Source: Limnohabitans sp. Jir61 | GTDB lineage: Bacteria > Pseudomonadota > Gammaproteobacteria > Burkholderiales > Burkholderiaceae_C | DNA: 64,000 nt | Assembly: GCF_003063545.1 (NCBI RefSeq) | Contig: NZ_NESD01000002.1 | Location: 434,001-498,000 of the forward strand | Reading direction: 5' to 3' | Shown: in pieces, positions 1 to 8,959 of the stretch | Layout of the letters: each line of letters begins with the position of its first letter | Numbering within the stretch: the stretch's first letter is position 1 | Position numbers and translations under genes: made by a program | The notes under the pieces: model-generated | Database searches by the model: none | What the model saw: only the letters and a program-made list of their open reading frames with translations | What the model was told of the DNA's origin: nothing

Positions 1-2
1 AC

Positions 3-992
3 GCCGTCAAGAAAGCACGCGACTCCAACTTGCGTCACCGTCCGGTGGGCATGGGCATCATGGCCTTCCAAGACAGCTTGTACGAAATGCGCGTGCCTTA
101 CGCCTCACAAGCCGCAGTTGAGTTTGCTGACCGCTCGATGGAAGCCGTTTGCTACTACGCTTACTGGGCATCATCTGAGTTGGCCAAAGAACGCGGCCAA
201 TACGCCAGCTACAAAGGCTCGTTGTGGGACCAAGGTATCTTGCCGATCGACTCACTCGACATGTTGTCTCAAGCACGTGGCGGCTACCTCGAAGTCGACC
301 GCAGCAAGACCATGGACTGGGACGCACTGCGCGCCAAGATCGCCAAAGACGGTATGCGCAACTCCAACTGCGTGGCCATCGCTCCTACAGCGACCATCTC
401 CAACATCATTGGTGTGGACGCGTCGATCGAACCTTGCTTTGGTAACTTGTCCGTCAAGTCCAACTTGTCTGGTGAGTTCACCATCATCAACCACTACTTG
501 GTGCACGACTTGAAGCGCCTTGGCTTGTGGGACGACGTGATGGTCATGGACCTGAAACACTTCGATGGCTCTTTGCGCCCCATCGACCGCGTGCCACAAG
601 AAATCAAAGCCTTGTACGCCACCGCATTTGAAGTCGAACCCACATGGTTGGTCGAAGCTGCATCACGTCGTCAGAAGTGGATTGACCAAGCGCAGTCACT
701 CAACATCTACATGGCTGGTGCATCAGGCAAGAAGCTGGACGAGACTTACAAGCTCGCTTGGTTGCGCGGCTTGAAGACCACGTACTACCTCCGTACCTCA
801 AGCGCACAACAAGTCGAGAAATCAACTGTGCAAGCTGGCTCACACAACGCTGTGTCTTCAGGCCCAGCAGCAGGTGGTATGAGCGCACTCGAAGCAGCTG
901 CCGCTGCTGCGCAAGCGCAGATGAATGCCATCCCCGCCACCGACATCAAATTCTGCGGTGTGGATGACCCCACCTGCGAATCGTGTCAGTGA
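3..992 (+). CDS. nrdA: Ribonucleoside-diphosphate reductase, large subunit (C-terminal part)
   Basis: This is the C-terminal 329 residues of the class I ribonucleotide reductase alpha subunit, which reduces ribonucleotides to deoxyribonucleotides with NrdB. The reading frame is open to the left edge, so the gene starts outside the window. Family signatures are the [10 protein letters not shown] stretch, the KTTYYLRT segment with downstream VEKST, and the C-terminal CESCQ tail. That tail carries the cysteine pair that shuttles electrons from thioredoxin or glutaredoxin to the active site. nrdB follows 84 bases downstream on the same strand, so the two are probably co-transcribed. The upstream regulatory region is not visible. 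Confidence 0.96.
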   Translation, partial: AVKKARDSNLRHRPVGMGIMAFQDSLYEMRVPYASQAAVEFADRSMEAVCYYAYWASSELAKERGQYASYKGSLWDQGILPIDSLDMLSQARGGYLEVDRSKTMDWDALRAKIAKDGMRNSNCVAIAPTATISNIIGVDASIEPCFGNLSVKSNLSGEFTIINHYLVHDLKRLGLWDDVMVMDLKHFDGSLRPIDRVPQEIKALYATAFEVEPTWLVEAASRRQKWIDQAQSLNIYMAGASGKKLDETYKLAWLRGLKTTYYLRTSSAQQVEKSTVQAGSHNAVSSGPAAGGMSALEAAAAAAQAQMNAIPATDIKFCGVDDPTCESCQ

Positions 993-1005
993 TACAACAC
1001 AAACT

Positions 1006-1047
1006 TGCAACGAAGTTCACGAATGCTTTGCGTTTGTCTTCGTTGCA
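1006..1047 (+). promoter_or_regulatory. Hairpin in the nrdA-nrdB intercistronic gap
   Basis: A perfect 10-bp inverted repeat (TGCAACGAAG at 1006-1015, CTTCGTTGCA at 1038-1047) encloses a 22-nt loop between the two reductase genes. There is no U-run, so it is not a standard intrinsic terminator. It could stabilise the nrdA 3' end or adjust the NrdA:NrdB ratio. That role is inference. Confidence 0.45.
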
Positions 1048-1076
1048 TTCATAATTCATACATTGGATAAATACAT

Positions 1077-2312
1077 ATGCTGACCTGGGACGAAGAAGTC
1101 AAGCCCTCATCGCCATCACCTCTTGCAAGCGGACTACCTAACCGCTCGATGGAACTCCCACCTGTTTCTGCGACACCTGCCATGCAGCCTGTTGCTGCTA
1201 CTCGCACTTTGAATGACGGCGCAACCGTGCCGCTTTCAACTGCAGCACCTACACCATCTGCCACGCCAGCGCCTACTTCGTCTGCCGCCAGCGCGCGCCG
1301 TGTGACGGCTGCTGACAAGCGCATCATCAACGGCCAAACCGACGTCAACCAGTTGGTGCCGTTCAAATACAAATGGGCTTGGGAAAAATACCTCGCCACT
1401 TGCGCCAACCACTGGATGCCGCAAGAAGTGAACATGACACGCGACATCGCCTTGTGGAAAGACCCCAACGGTCTGACCGACGACGAGCGCCGTTTGATCA
1501 TGCGTAACCTCGGCTTCTTCGTAACGGCCGACTCATTGGCTGCCAACAACATCGTGTTGGGCACTTACCGCCACATCACAGCACCCGAGTGCCGCCAGTT
1601 CTTGCTGCGCCAAGCGTTTGAAGAAGCGATCCACACACACGCTTACCAATACATCGTCGAGTCTTTGGGCTTGGACGAAGGCGAAATCTTCAACGCATAC
1701 CACGAAGTTAAATCGATTCGCGACAAAGACGAGTTCTTGATTCCGTTCATCGACGCGATCATGGACCCCAACTTCCACACGGGCACTCTGCAAACCGACC
1801 AAACGCTCTTGAAATCGTTGATCGTGTTCGCTTGCTTGATGGAAGGCTTGTTCTTCTACGTGGGCTTCACACAAATTTTGGCTTTGGGCCGTCAAAACAA
1901 AATGACCGGTGCTGCCGAGCAATACCAGTACATCTTGCGTGACGAGTCTATGCACTGCAACTTTGGCATCGACTTGATCAATCAGATCAAACTCGAGAAT
2001 CCACAACTGTGGACAGCCGAGTTCAAGGAAGAGATCAACGCCTTGTTCATGAAAGCCGTTGAACTCGAGTACCGCTATGCCGAAGACACCATGCCACGTG
2101 GCGTGTTGGGCTTGAATGCATCCATGTTCAAAGGCTACTTGCGCTACATCGCCAACCGCCGTGCCACACAAATCGGTTTGGAAGCCCTGTTCCCTAACGA
2201 AGAGAATCCGTTCCCTTGGATGAGCGAGATGATCGACCTCAAGAAAGAACGCAACTTCTTTGAAACCCGCGTGATCGAGTACCAATCTGGTGGTGCTCTG
2301 TCTTGGGATTGA
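1077..2312 (+). CDS. nrdB: Ribonucleoside-diphosphate reductase, small subunit
   Basis: Class Ia beta subunit, 411 residues. It carries the diiron centre and tyrosyl radical that start catalysis in NrdA. Metal-ligand segments are visible: the [13 protein letters not shown] block (Glu183, His186) with the candidate radical Tyr190, and [13 protein letters not shown] further on. The tyrosine is kept, so this is not the tyrosine-free class Ic form. The start MLTWDEE is typical of Burkholderiales NrdB. Oddity: residues 11 to about 75 form a Pro/Ala/Ser/Thr-rich low-complexity segment before the catalytic domain starts near KRIINGQ, which makes the protein longer than the usual form. Confidence 0.96.
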   Translation: MLTWDEEVKPSSPSPLASGLPNRSMELPPVSATPAMQPVAATRTLNDGATVPLSTAAPTPSATPAPTSSAASARRVTAADKRIINGQTDVNQLVPFKYKWAWEKYLATCANHWMPQEVNMTRDIALWKDPNGLTDDERRLIMRNLGFFVTADSLAANNIVLGTYRHITAPECRQFLLRQAFEEAIHTHAYQYIVESLGLDEGEIFNAYHEVKSIRDKDEFLIPFIDAIMDPNFHTGTLQTDQTLLKSLIVFACLMEGLFFYVGFTQILALGRQNKMTGAAEQYQYILRDESMHCNFGIDLINQIKLENPQLWTAEFKEEINALFMKAVELEYRYAEDTMPRGVLGLNASMFKGYLRYIANRRATQIGLEALFPNEENPFPWMSEMIDLKKERNFFETRVIEYQSGGALSWD

Positions 2313-2395
2313 TTGCCTAAATACATACATGTCAACGAACTTGTCATCCACCAACACAAACACCCATCGAGGTGTGGTGGTAGACGTACCCTGTT

Positions 2396-2425
2396 CATGG
2401 GGTTGGACCCGGGTCCAGCGCCATG
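2396..2425. repeat. Palindrome between nrdB and the H1-like gene
   Basis: A 30-bp near-perfect palindrome: CATGG and TGGACCC pair with GGGTCCA and CCATG, with a symmetric 3-nt internal bulge. A second hairpin lies just downstream at 2431-2456 (CTTTGCAC pairing with GTGCAAAG), and a weaker GT-rich one lies upstream near 2349-2380. No T-run follows any of them. They fill most of the 187-base gap and may form the nrdB 3' end or the leader of the next gene. Confidence 0.5.
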
Positions 2426-2499
2426 AATCGCTTTGCACACAAAAACCAGTGCAAAGTGTTTATCACCCAATGATCTAAATTCGATCTAGGAGAACAGAA

Positions 2500-2961
2500 A
2501 TGGCAACTGCAAAAAAACCGGCCGCTAAAAAGGCCCCTGCAAAGAAAGCTGTCGCGGCCAAAAAGCCAGCAGCTAAGAAAGTCGCGGCTAAAAAGCCAGC
2601 AGCTAAAAAAGTAGCGGCTAAGAAGCCTGCTGCCAAAAAAGTTGCAGCTAAGAAGCCAGCAGCTAAAAAAGTAGCGGCCAAAAAGCCAGCTGCTAAGAAA
2701 GTTGCGGCTAAGAAGCCAGCAGCCAAAAAAGTAGCCGCTAAAAAGCCTGCTGCGAAAAAAGCCGCAGCTAAAAAGCCAGCAGCTAAGAAAGTAGCCGCTA
2801 AGAAAGCTGCTGCTAAAAAGCCTGCTGCCAAAAAACCAGCTGCGAAAAAAGCCGCTAAAAAGCCTGCTGCAAAGAAAGCTGCGAAAGCACCCGCTGCCCG
2901 CGCACAGACCACGTTGAACCCGCAAGCTGCTTGGCCTTTCCCAACAGCGAGCAAGCCTTAA
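2500..2961 (+). CDS. Histone H1-like Lys/Ala/Pro-rich protein
   Basis: A 153-residue, extremely basic protein made almost entirely of AAKKPAAKK-type repeats, ending in a short non-repetitive tail ([17 protein letters not shown]). It resembles the bacterial H1-like proteins (HctB and the AlgP-type tails), which bind DNA non-specifically and probably compact or organise the nucleoid. No globular domain is present. A good Shine-Dalgarno (AGGAG) sits 7 bases before the ATG. An intrinsic terminator follows directly. The repeats are near-identical at DNA level, so repeat number probably varies between strains. Confidence 0.85.
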   Translation: MATAKKPAAKKAPAKKAVAAKKPAAKKVAAKKPAAKKVAAKKPAAKKVAAKKPAAKKVAAKKPAAKKVAAKKPAAKKVAAKKPAAKKAAAKKPAAKKVAAKKAAAKKPAAKKPAAKKAAKKPAAKKAAKAPAARAQTTLNPQAAWPFPTASKP

Positions 2962-2995
2962 TCCTCACGGATCAAGGCTCGGTTTACCGAAGCTC

Positions 2996-3027
2996 AAGCC
3001 CGACGCCGCAAGGTCTCGGGCTTTTTC
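2996..3027 (+). terminator. Intrinsic terminator of the H1-like gene
   Basis: AAGCCCGA (2996-3003) pairs with TCGGGCTT (3016-3023), followed by a T-rich run. It lies 35 bases after the H1-like stop codon and just before the DUF167 start, so it separates the two transcripts at least partly. Confidence 0.85.
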
Positions 3028-3041
3028 TTTGGCTCTCCTCC

Positions 3042-3350
3042 ATGACACTTCCAACAACCACTTACCTTCGTCTAGAAAAAACAGGCGATGTCATCGTTGA
3101 CATCCACGTGATCCCCAACGCCTCACGCACACAGGCAGATGGCGAGCACGATGGTGCGTTGCGCATACGTTTGCATGCACCGCCAGTCGATGGCAAGGCC
3201 AACTTGGCATTGGTAGCGTGGTTAGCGGCTGCATTAGGTATTGCCAAACGTGATGTGGAATTGATTCGAGGACAAACGTCCAAACGAAAACAGCTGCGGG
3301 TGAGCGCAGCTGCTTGTGGCAAAGCCGATTGGTCAGCTTTGGCGAGTTAA
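3042..3350 (+). CDS. DUF167 (YggU-type) family protein
   Basis: A small, 102-residue, single-domain protein of the DUF167/UPF0235 family. Recognisable segments are IPNASRTQ, the basic GALRIRLHAPPVDGKAN core and the LIRGQTSKRKQLRV strand. The molecular function of the family is not established. The ATG at 3042 is preferred over an in-frame upstream start because the family begins here and the upstream extension would run through the terminator hairpin. The next gene is convergent, with its stop only 10 bases away. Confidence 0.88.
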   Translation: MTLPTTTYLRLEKTGDVIVDIHVIPNASRTQADGEHDGALRIRLHAPPVDGKANLALVAWLAAALGIAKRDVELIRGQTSKRKQLRVSAAACGKADWSALAS

Positions 3351-3360
3351 ACGATTCGAA

Positions 3361-4260
3361 TTAAGCGATGCGCAAACTATCCACGTTGTAGTTCTGTGGC
3401 CCGCGTTGTGCAATTTTTAGCGCACCCACTTGGTTACCCAAGGCTGCGCACTTGGCCAACGACCAACCTTGCTCCAAGCCAAACAGCAAGGCACCACGCC
3501 AAGCATCACCGCAGCCCGTGGGATCAACCACGGCAGCAGCCCTGACAGGCGGCACAAGGGTCTTCTCGCCGTCAACCCACACTTCGCAGCCCTCTGCGCC
3601 CAAAGTGACGATTAACCCCTTTACGCGGCGTGAAATGTCAGCATGGCTCAGACCTGTGCGATCACTCAACATCTTGCCTTCATAGTCATTGACCGTCACC
3701 CAAGTGGCTTGATCGATGAAACGATTGAGGTCGTCGCCATCAAACATCGGCAGACCTTGACCTGGATCGAACACAAAAGGAATGTCAGCCGCTTTGAGTT
3801 GTTCCGCGTGTTGAACCATCGCATCACGACCGTCAGGGGAAATGATGGCCAATTTGATGTCTGATCGTTTTTCAATCTTGGTGATGTGCGCTTGCATCAT
3901 TGCACCAGGGTGAAAGGCCGTGATTTGGTTGTTGTCACGATCGGTCATGATCATGGCTTGCGCGGTGTAGCTGCCTTCAACTTGGCGCACGTACTCAGTG
4001 GAGATACCCAAGGTTTTGAGGCGCTGCAAATAGTCCGCCGCATCGGTGCCCAATGTGGCCATGGGCACGGGCGTACCGCCCAAGCTTTTCAAGCTGTAGG
4101 CAATGTTGCCAGCGCAGCCGCCAAAGTCGCGACGCAAAGCCGGTACCAGGAACGACACGTTCAAAATGTGCAATTGGTCAGGCAAGATTTGCTCAGCAAA
4201 TCGGCCTTCAAAATCCATGATGGTGTCAAACGCGAGCGAGCCGCAAATCAGCGATGCCAT
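3361..4260 (-). CDS. PfkB-family carbohydrate/nucleoside kinase
   Basis: A 299-residue ribokinase-fold kinase that phosphorylates a sugar or nucleoside with ATP. Visible motifs are the N-terminal GSLAFDTIMDFEG segment, the substrate-site GGCAGNIAYSLKSLGG and the C-terminal DPTGCGDAWRGALL, with the catalytic Asp in GCGD (family form GAGD) and the anion hole. The overall pattern is closest to bacterial adenosine-kinase-like PfkB proteins, but the substrate cannot be set from sequence alone. It is encoded just downstream of the DUF3426 gene on the same strand (17-base gap) and may be the last gene of that transcript. Confidence 0.88.
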   Translation of the reverse strand: MASLICGSLAFDTIMDFEGRFAEQILPDQLHILNVSFLVPALRRDFGGCAGNIAYSLKSLGGTPVPMATLGTDAADYLQRLKTLGISTEYVRQVEGSYTAQAMIMTDRDNNQITAFHPGAMMQAHITKIEKRSDIKLAIISPDGRDAMVQHAEQLKAADIPFVFDPGQGLPMFDGDDLNRFIDQATWVTVNDYEGKMLSDRTGLSHADISRRVKGLIVTLGAEGCEVWVDGEKTLVPPVRAAAVVDPTGCGDAWRGALLFGLEQGWSLAKCAALGNQVGALKIAQRGPQNYNVDSLRIA

Positions 4261-4277
4261 AAATTACTTTCAAAAAA

Positions 4278-5003
4278 TCAAGGATAAAAAACGAAGGCGC
4301 GAAATCCAGTGATGCGTTTGCTGACTTTCTCGTCCAACTCAAAATTTAAGGTTGAACGTACATCACGCAACGCTTGCACATGGTCTTTGCCCGACAACTC
4401 TTCGGCGGTAAACACACGACGCACCAGAACTTGGTCTTGTAAGTCAGTCAAACTGAGTTCTAAGGCAGGCATGGCGACTGGATGGTGCTGGGTGTTTTTC
4501 AAGCGTAGCTGTACGGTGTATCCGCCTTGTGGATTTTCTGTGAAGCTACTACTCTCAATTAACACAGCCTCAGGCTCACGAGGCCATTTCACTTCACAGC
4601 TACACATCGCTGAGAGCAAAGGACGTAAAGCAGGCTCCTCAGCAGCTAACCAATCACGCTGAGACACAACCAACTGCATGAGTAACGCCATCACCAACAC
4701 ACTTGCAGCCACAACCCACTTAAACGGCAATGCTTCATCTGTAGTTTGAACCGATTCGGTTTTCAAATGAGAAGGTTTGACTTCTTGAGCGGCCATAGCA
4801 GGAGCCATGGCGGCACGAAACAAAGAAGGCGCATCTGCGCTAGGCAAGGGCGGCGCGGGGATATCAGGCGGTGTTTCAAAATACAGTGCCGCTTCGAACA
4901 CATGCGCACAACGACCACACCGCACCCACCCTTTGGCCAGCTCAAGCTGTTGGGGCGACACCTTGAAGGCGGTCTCGCATTGGGGGCAGTGGGTAATGTG
5001 CAT
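4278..5003 (-). CDS. Zinc-ribbon (MJ0042) and DUF3426 membrane protein
   Basis: A 241-residue protein with an N-terminal MJ0042-type zinc ribbon (Cys6, Cys9, Cys29, Cys32), a disordered linker, one transmembrane helix around residues 99-116 and a C-terminal DUF3426 domain with a beta-sandwich-like pattern. By topology the zinc ribbon is cytoplasmic and the DUF3426 domain periplasmic. Function is unknown. Its ATG overlaps the prmA stop codon (ATGA), so it is translationally coupled to the accB-accC-prmA run, a pairing often seen in Burkholderiales. Confidence 0.85.
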   Translation of the reverse strand: MHITHCPQCETAFKVSPQQLELAKGWVRCGRCAHVFEAALYFETPPDIPAPPLPSADAPSLFRAAMAPAMAAQEVKPSHLKTESVQTTDEALPFKWVVAASVLVMALLMQLVVSQRDWLAAEEPALRPLLSAMCSCEVKWPREPEAVLIESSSFTENPQGGYTVQLRLKNTQHHPVAMPALELSLTDLQDQVLVRRVFTAEELSGKDHVQALRDVRSTLNFELDEKVSKRITGFRAFVFYP

Positions 5004-5884
5004 CAGCAGTGGGCGGTCATCAAAATCCAGCCATCTTCAGAGTCGCTCACTTGCAAAGTGCAATAAGGCGCATAAGCGTCTTTGAGTTCTTGGGCTTGTC
5101 GCTCAAGGATACCCGCTAACACGAGGTTTCCACCAGCGGCGACATGGCTGCGTAACAACGGTGCCAGCACTTTGAGCGGCGTGGCCAAAATGTTGGCTAG
5201 CACTGTTTGGTATTGACCTGTGGCCTTGTCGGGCAAGCCAGCATGCAATTGCACATTGTTAGCGTCGGCATTGAGCACTGTGGCTGTCACAGCCGCGTCG
5301 TCGATATCCACGGCATCAATGGTGTTGGCACCATACAAAGCAGCGCCGATGGCCAAAATGCCTGAACCGCAACCGTAATCAAGCACGCGTTGATTCTTCA
5401 CATCGTGCGTGGCGATCCAGCGCAAACACATACGGGTGGTGGGGTGTGTGCCTGTGCCAAACGCCAGACCTGGGTCTAAGCGAATGACTTTTTGGGCTTG
5501 CTCAGGTGGTTCGTGCCACGTAGGAACAATCCAAAACTCAGGCGTGATTTCGACCGGCGCAAATTGCGACTGCGTCAAGCGCACCCAGTCTTGATCGGCC
5601 ACAGGCTGAATGCCCAACACTTGGCTGTCCGCAAAGAAATCTTGCAGGGCCAACAAACGTGATGCATCTTTAGCCGTGGACTCTTCAGCGAACAAGGCAA
5701 CAATGCGCGAACGCTTCCAACCTTCTTTGGGAGGCGGCATGCCGGGCTCGCCAAACAAGGCTTGCTCGGCATCGGTTTGGGCATCCGCATCTTCGACGGA
5801 CACACTCAAAGCGTCGAGTGCATCCAGTGCCTCGCAAACAGCTTCGACGCTGTCTTCGGGGCACATCAGTCGCAACTCAAACAT
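5003..5884 (-). CDS. prmA: Ribosomal protein L11 methyltransferase
   Basis: PrmA transfers methyl groups from S-adenosylmethionine to lysines and the N-terminus of ribosomal protein L11. The 293-residue protein has the N-terminal L11-recognition domain ([11 protein letters not shown]) and the Rossmann methyltransferase domain with motif I VLDYGCGSGILAIGA. Conserved FGTGTHPTTRMCL precedes it. The ATG at 5884 overlaps the accC stop (ATGA); a longer in-frame form starting at 5908 would lie inside accC and is less likely. Confidence 0.94.
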   Translation of the reverse strand: MFELRLMCPEDSVEAVCEALDALDALSVSVEDADAQTDAEQALFGEPGMPPPKEGWKRSRIVALFAEESTAKDASRLLALQDFFADSQVLGIQPVADQDWVRLTQSQFAPVEITPEFWIVPTWHEPPEQAQKVIRLDPGLAFGTGTHPTTRMCLRWIATHDVKNQRVLDYGCGSGILAIGAALYGANTIDAVDIDDAAVTATVLNADANNVQLHAGLPDKATGQYQTVLANILATPLKVLAPLLRSHVAAGGNLVLAGILERQAQELKDAYAPYCTLQVSDSEDGWILMTAHC

Positions 5885-7233
5885 CAGCGCTTGTGAGCGG
5901 CGAGCCACTCTTCCAAGTAATGGATGTTGGTACCACCAGCCATGAACTTGGCGTCCACCATCAACTCGCGGTGCAGCGGGATGTTGGTGTTGATGCCTTC
6001 AACCAAAGTTTCGTTCAAGGCCGTGCGCATACGCGCCAAGGCTTCGTCACGGGTGTCACCGTGCACGATGATCTTGCCGATCATCGAGTCGTAGTTTGGT
6101 GGCACGTAGTAGTTGGTATAGATGTGCGAATCCACACGCACGCCAGGACCACCAGGGGCGTGCCACATGGTGATGCGGCCAGGCGACGGAATGAACTTAA
6201 ACGGGTCTTCCGCGTTAATACGGCACTCAATCGAGTGGCCGCGCACTTGGATGTCGCGCTGCGCAAAAGGCAGTTTCAAACCAGCAGCCACCATGATTTG
6301 TGTTTTCACGATGTCCACGCCGGTGATGTATTCCGTCACTGGGTGTTCGACCTGAACGCGGGTATTCATTTCAATGAAATAGAACTCACCGTTTTCGTAC
6401 AGGAACTCAAACGTGCCCGCACCGCGGTAGTTGATCTTTTTACAAGCCGCCGCACAACGCTCGCCGATCTTGTCGATCAACTTGCGTGGAATGCCAGGCG
6501 CAGGTGCTTCTTCGATCACTTTTTGGTGACGACGTTGCATCGAGCAATCGCGCTCGCCCAAGTACACAGCGTTCTTATGCTTGTCAGCCAAGATTTGGAT
6601 TTCGATGTGTCGTGGGTTCTGGAGGTATTTCTCCATGTACACCGCAGGGTTGCCAAAGGCAGTGCCCGCTTCGGCTTTGGTCATCGCCACGGCGTTGATC
6701 AAGGCAGCTTCAGTGTGCACCACGCGCATGCCGCGACCACCGCCACCGCCAGCGGCTTTGATGATGACGGGATAGCCCACGCTCTTGGCAATGCGCTTGA
6801 TGGCAGCTGGATCGTCAGGCAATTCGCCTTCAGAGCCTGGCACGCAAGGCACGCCTGCTTTGATCATGGCTTGCTTGGCCGACACTTTGTCGCCCATGAT
6901 GCGGATGGATTCAGCGGTCGGGCCAATGAACTGAAAACCACTCTTTTCAACGCGCTCGGCAAAGTCGGCGTTTTCGCTCAAGAAGCCGTAGCCAGGGTGA
7001 ATGGCTTCGGCGTCCGTCACTTCAGCGGCTGCAATGATGGCAGGCATATTGAGATAGCTCAGCGCCGATGACGCTGGGCCAATACAAACGGCTTCGTCAG
7101 CCAACTTGACGTATTTGGCATCACGGTCGGCTTCGGAGTACACCATCACCGCTTTGACACCCAACTCGCGACAGGCGCGTTGAATGCGCAGCGCGATTTC
7201 GCCACGGTTGGCGATCAGGATTTTTTTAAACAT
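5884..7233 (-). CDS. accC: Acetyl-CoA carboxylase, biotin carboxylase subunit
   Basis: AccC carboxylates the biotin on BCCP using ATP and bicarbonate, the first half-reaction of malonyl-CoA formation for fatty-acid synthesis. The 449-residue length is standard. The protein starts [17 protein letters not shown]. It has the ATP-grasp glycine-rich loop ([13 protein letters not shown]), the active-site [16 protein letters not shown] segment and the [14 protein letters not shown] motif. It lies 14 bases downstream of accB and is coupled to prmA. Confidence 0.97.
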   Translation of the reverse strand: MFKKILIANRGEIALRIQRACRELGVKAVMVYSEADRDAKYVKLADEAVCIGPASSALSYLNMPAIIAAAEVTDAEAIHPGYGFLSENADFAERVEKSGFQFIGPTAESIRIMGDKVSAKQAMIKAGVPCVPGSEGELPDDPAAIKRIAKSVGYPVIIKAAGGGGGRGMRVVHTEAALINAVAMTKAEAGTAFGNPAVYMEKYLQNPRHIEIQILADKHKNAVYLGERDCSMQRRHQKVIEEAPAPGIPRKLIDKIGERCAAACKKINYRGAGTFEFLYENGEFYFIEMNTRVQVEHPVTEYITGVDIVKTQIMVAAGLKLPFAQRDIQVRGHSIECRINAEDPFKFIPSPGRITMWHAPGGPGVRVDSHIYTNYYVPPNYDSMIGKIIVHGDTRDEALARMRTALNETLVEGINTNIPLHRELMVDAKFMAGGTNIHYLEEWLAAHKR

Positions 7234-7247
7234 GGGAAGCCCGCCTG

Positions 7248-7700
7248 TTATTCAATGATGAACAGGGGTGCGCCGTATTCCACAGCCTGGCCGTTTTCAG
7301 CCAAGATTTTGGTGATGGTGCCGGACTTGTCCGCCTCGATCTCGTTCAAGATCTTCATGGCTTCAATGATGCAGATGGTCTCGCCTTCTTTGACTTGCTG
7401 ACCCACTTCGGCAAATGCCTTGGCGCCAGGGCTAGAAGAACGGTAGAACGTGCCCACCATCGGCGACTTGACGGTGTGACCGGCAGGTGCAGCATCAACC
7501 ACAGGGGCAGCAGCAGGTGCTGGGGCAGCAGCCACAGGCGCGGCCACCGCAACAGGAGCAGCCATTTGCGTCACCATCGCCACGGGGGCAGGTGCACTCT
7601 TAACGATACGGACCGTGCCTTCTGCCTCGGTGATTTCGAGTTCAGACACATTGGAGTCGGAGACCAGGTCAATCAACGTCTTGAGTTTTCGCAAATCCAT
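7248..7700 (-). CDS. accB: Acetyl-CoA carboxylase, biotin carboxyl carrier protein
   Basis: BCCP, 150 residues, carries the biotin moved between biotin carboxylase and carboxyltransferase. An N-terminal helical segment ([13 protein letters not shown]) is followed by an Ala/Pro/Val-rich flexible linker (residues 36-74) and the biotinyl domain. The acceptor lysine is Lys116 in EAMKILNEI. The domain starts with [15 protein letters not shown], the usual thumb-containing region. It is the first gene of the accB-accC-prmA-DUF3426 run; the 72-base gap upstream presumably carries its promoter. Confidence 0.96.
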   Translation of the reverse strand: MDLRKLKTLIDLVSDSNVSELEITEAEGTVRIVKSAPAPVAMVTQMAAPVAVAAPVAAAPAPAAAPVVDAAPAGHTVKSPMVGTFYRSSSPGAKAFAEVGQQVKEGETICIIEAMKILNEIEADKSGTITKILAENGQAVEYGAPLFIIE

Positions 7701-7772
7701 AACTACATCCTATTTGTTGTAAATAAGGTGCTAATTTACACCAATTTGCAAATTTGTGCGACCCAAAACCGC

Positions 7773-8300
7773 TTATTCAGTCCACTTTTTGATGTCATCG
7801 GGCGTTAATTTTCCTAGCTTACGTTGCTTAAGTTGTCCTTTTGCATCTAAAACGATCGTAAAAGGCAATCCGCCGACGTCATTTCCTAGCTTCTTGGCCA
7901 AATCGGTACCATTCAAGCCAGCGAGTCCGATCTTGTAATTGACTGGAAACTGGCTTAAAAACTGACGAATACGGCTGGGTTGATCAATCGCCAAGCCGAG
8001 AACTTGCCAGCCTTTTGATTCATTTTCACGAAAAAAAGCCTCAATTAAAGGCATTTCTTCAATGCAAGGCGTGCACCATGTGGCCCAAAAGTTGATGACA
8101 AGCGGTTTTCCTTGAAAAGTAGTCATGGGCAAGGACTCGCCATTGGGGGTATCAAACTCAGCAGACCAAAATGCAGCCATGACCTCAGGCGCCATGTCAT
8201 CCAATAATTGCCGTTTCCATGCCACCCCAGCACCTGCAATGGCAGCCAGCGCGGCAACGCCTGCATACATGGCGGTACGTCTATTTGCATTGAACGTCAT
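7773..8300 (-). CDS. TlpA-family thioredoxin-like protein
   Basis: A 175-residue membrane-anchored thiol-disulfide oxidoreductase. An uncleaved signal anchor (residues 9-27) is followed by a thioredoxin fold with active site WCTPC (Cys76, Cys79), the insertion pattern of TlpA/ResA proteins and the cis-Pro segment GGLPFTIVLD. It most likely reduces periplasmic disulfides, for example on apocytochromes or copper-handling proteins; the partner is not evident from the neighbours. Its ATG overlaps the stop of the upstream gene (ATGA). Confidence 0.88.
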   Translation of the reverse strand: MTFNANRRTAMYAGVAALAAIAGAGVAWKRQLLDDMAPEVMAAFWSAEFDTPNGESLPMTTFQGKPLVINFWATWCTPCIEEMPLIEAFFRENESKGWQVLGLAIDQPSRIRQFLSQFPVNYKIGLAGLNGTDLAKKLGNDVGGLPFTIVLDAKGQLKQRKLGKLTPDDIKKWTE

Positions 8301-8887
8301 TCAACTTCCTTCATCAGTCTATTTAGTGCAGCCAAGTCACCACGGTAGGTTCTGCCTTGCCCATCAGACTTCAAGGCGCCACGCATATCGTCCAAGTCAT
8401 AAATCATCAGATGGACCAGCACTTTTTGCGACAAACCTGGACAACTGCTCAAGATACTTAGGGCGTCCACTGCCTCGCCTTGAAAGCCCTGAACCGTGCT
8501 GACCTCGTAGCGCACATTGTGGTCAATGAGGCTAATTTCTGCTGATTTGGGGTCATCACAAAACAACTGCAGATAAATATCGGACAAACCGGTGGCCGTA
8601 CCCCGCAAAACCGCCCCACCTAAATGCGGCCGAAAAGCTGACATGCGCTCCATCCACACCGCAGCCAGTTCACGCAAGGCTTGCAGTTCTGCGGGTTGGG
8701 TGTCAGCACAAAACAAATCTAAGTATTCACGCACCGCGTCTTCGACTTGGTCGTTGTTGGGCAACTGCGCGCGCGCGTTCAAACCCAGTTGTTTGACCGC
8801 ACGGCGTTTGGCGGGGCCGTATTCGAGCCCTTCTTCCACCACCATGCGTGCAGCCGTGGCTGCTATTTCTTCTTGAACCGTATTCAT
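8297..8887 (-). CDS. Conserved hypothetical protein next to mpl
   Basis: A 196-residue soluble protein I do not recognise as a named family. The N-terminal 60 residues are helical (MNTVQEEIAATAARMVVEEG...). The middle contains HLGGAVLRGTATGLSDIYLQ, which loosely recalls the GS-x-aRG-t-x-x-SDID signature of nucleotidyltransferases, followed by strand-like segments. It is divergent from mpl across a 72-base gap and coupled to the TlpA-like gene by an ATGA overlap. A nucleotidyltransferase-fold origin is only a guess from the short motif. Confidence 0.75.
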   Translation of the reverse strand: MNTVQEEIAATAARMVVEEGLEYGPAKRRAVKQLGLNARAQLPNNDQVEDAVREYLDLFCADTQPAELQALRELAAVWMERMSAFRPHLGGAVLRGTATGLSDIYLQLFCDDPKSAEISLIDHNVRYEVSTVQGFQGEAVDALSILSSCPGLSQKVLVHLMIYDLDDMRGALKSDGQGRTYRGDLAALNRLMKEVE

Positions 8888-8959
8888 ATAGACGCGATTG
8901 TGGGGCCACCCAGACCAAGCCGCTCAAGCGCAGCCGAAACACCCTCCTAAAATGGGTAG

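Noticed and set aside
2475-2954. Minus-strand Ala/Phe/Leu-rich frames opposite the H1-like gene
   Set aside because: These are mirror products of the Lys/Ala codon repeat (AAG/GCT read backwards), not genes.
5818-7071. Long plus-strand open frame opposite accC/prmA
   Set aside because: Antisense shadow of highly conserved genes with strong codon bias; the translation has no recognisable domain.
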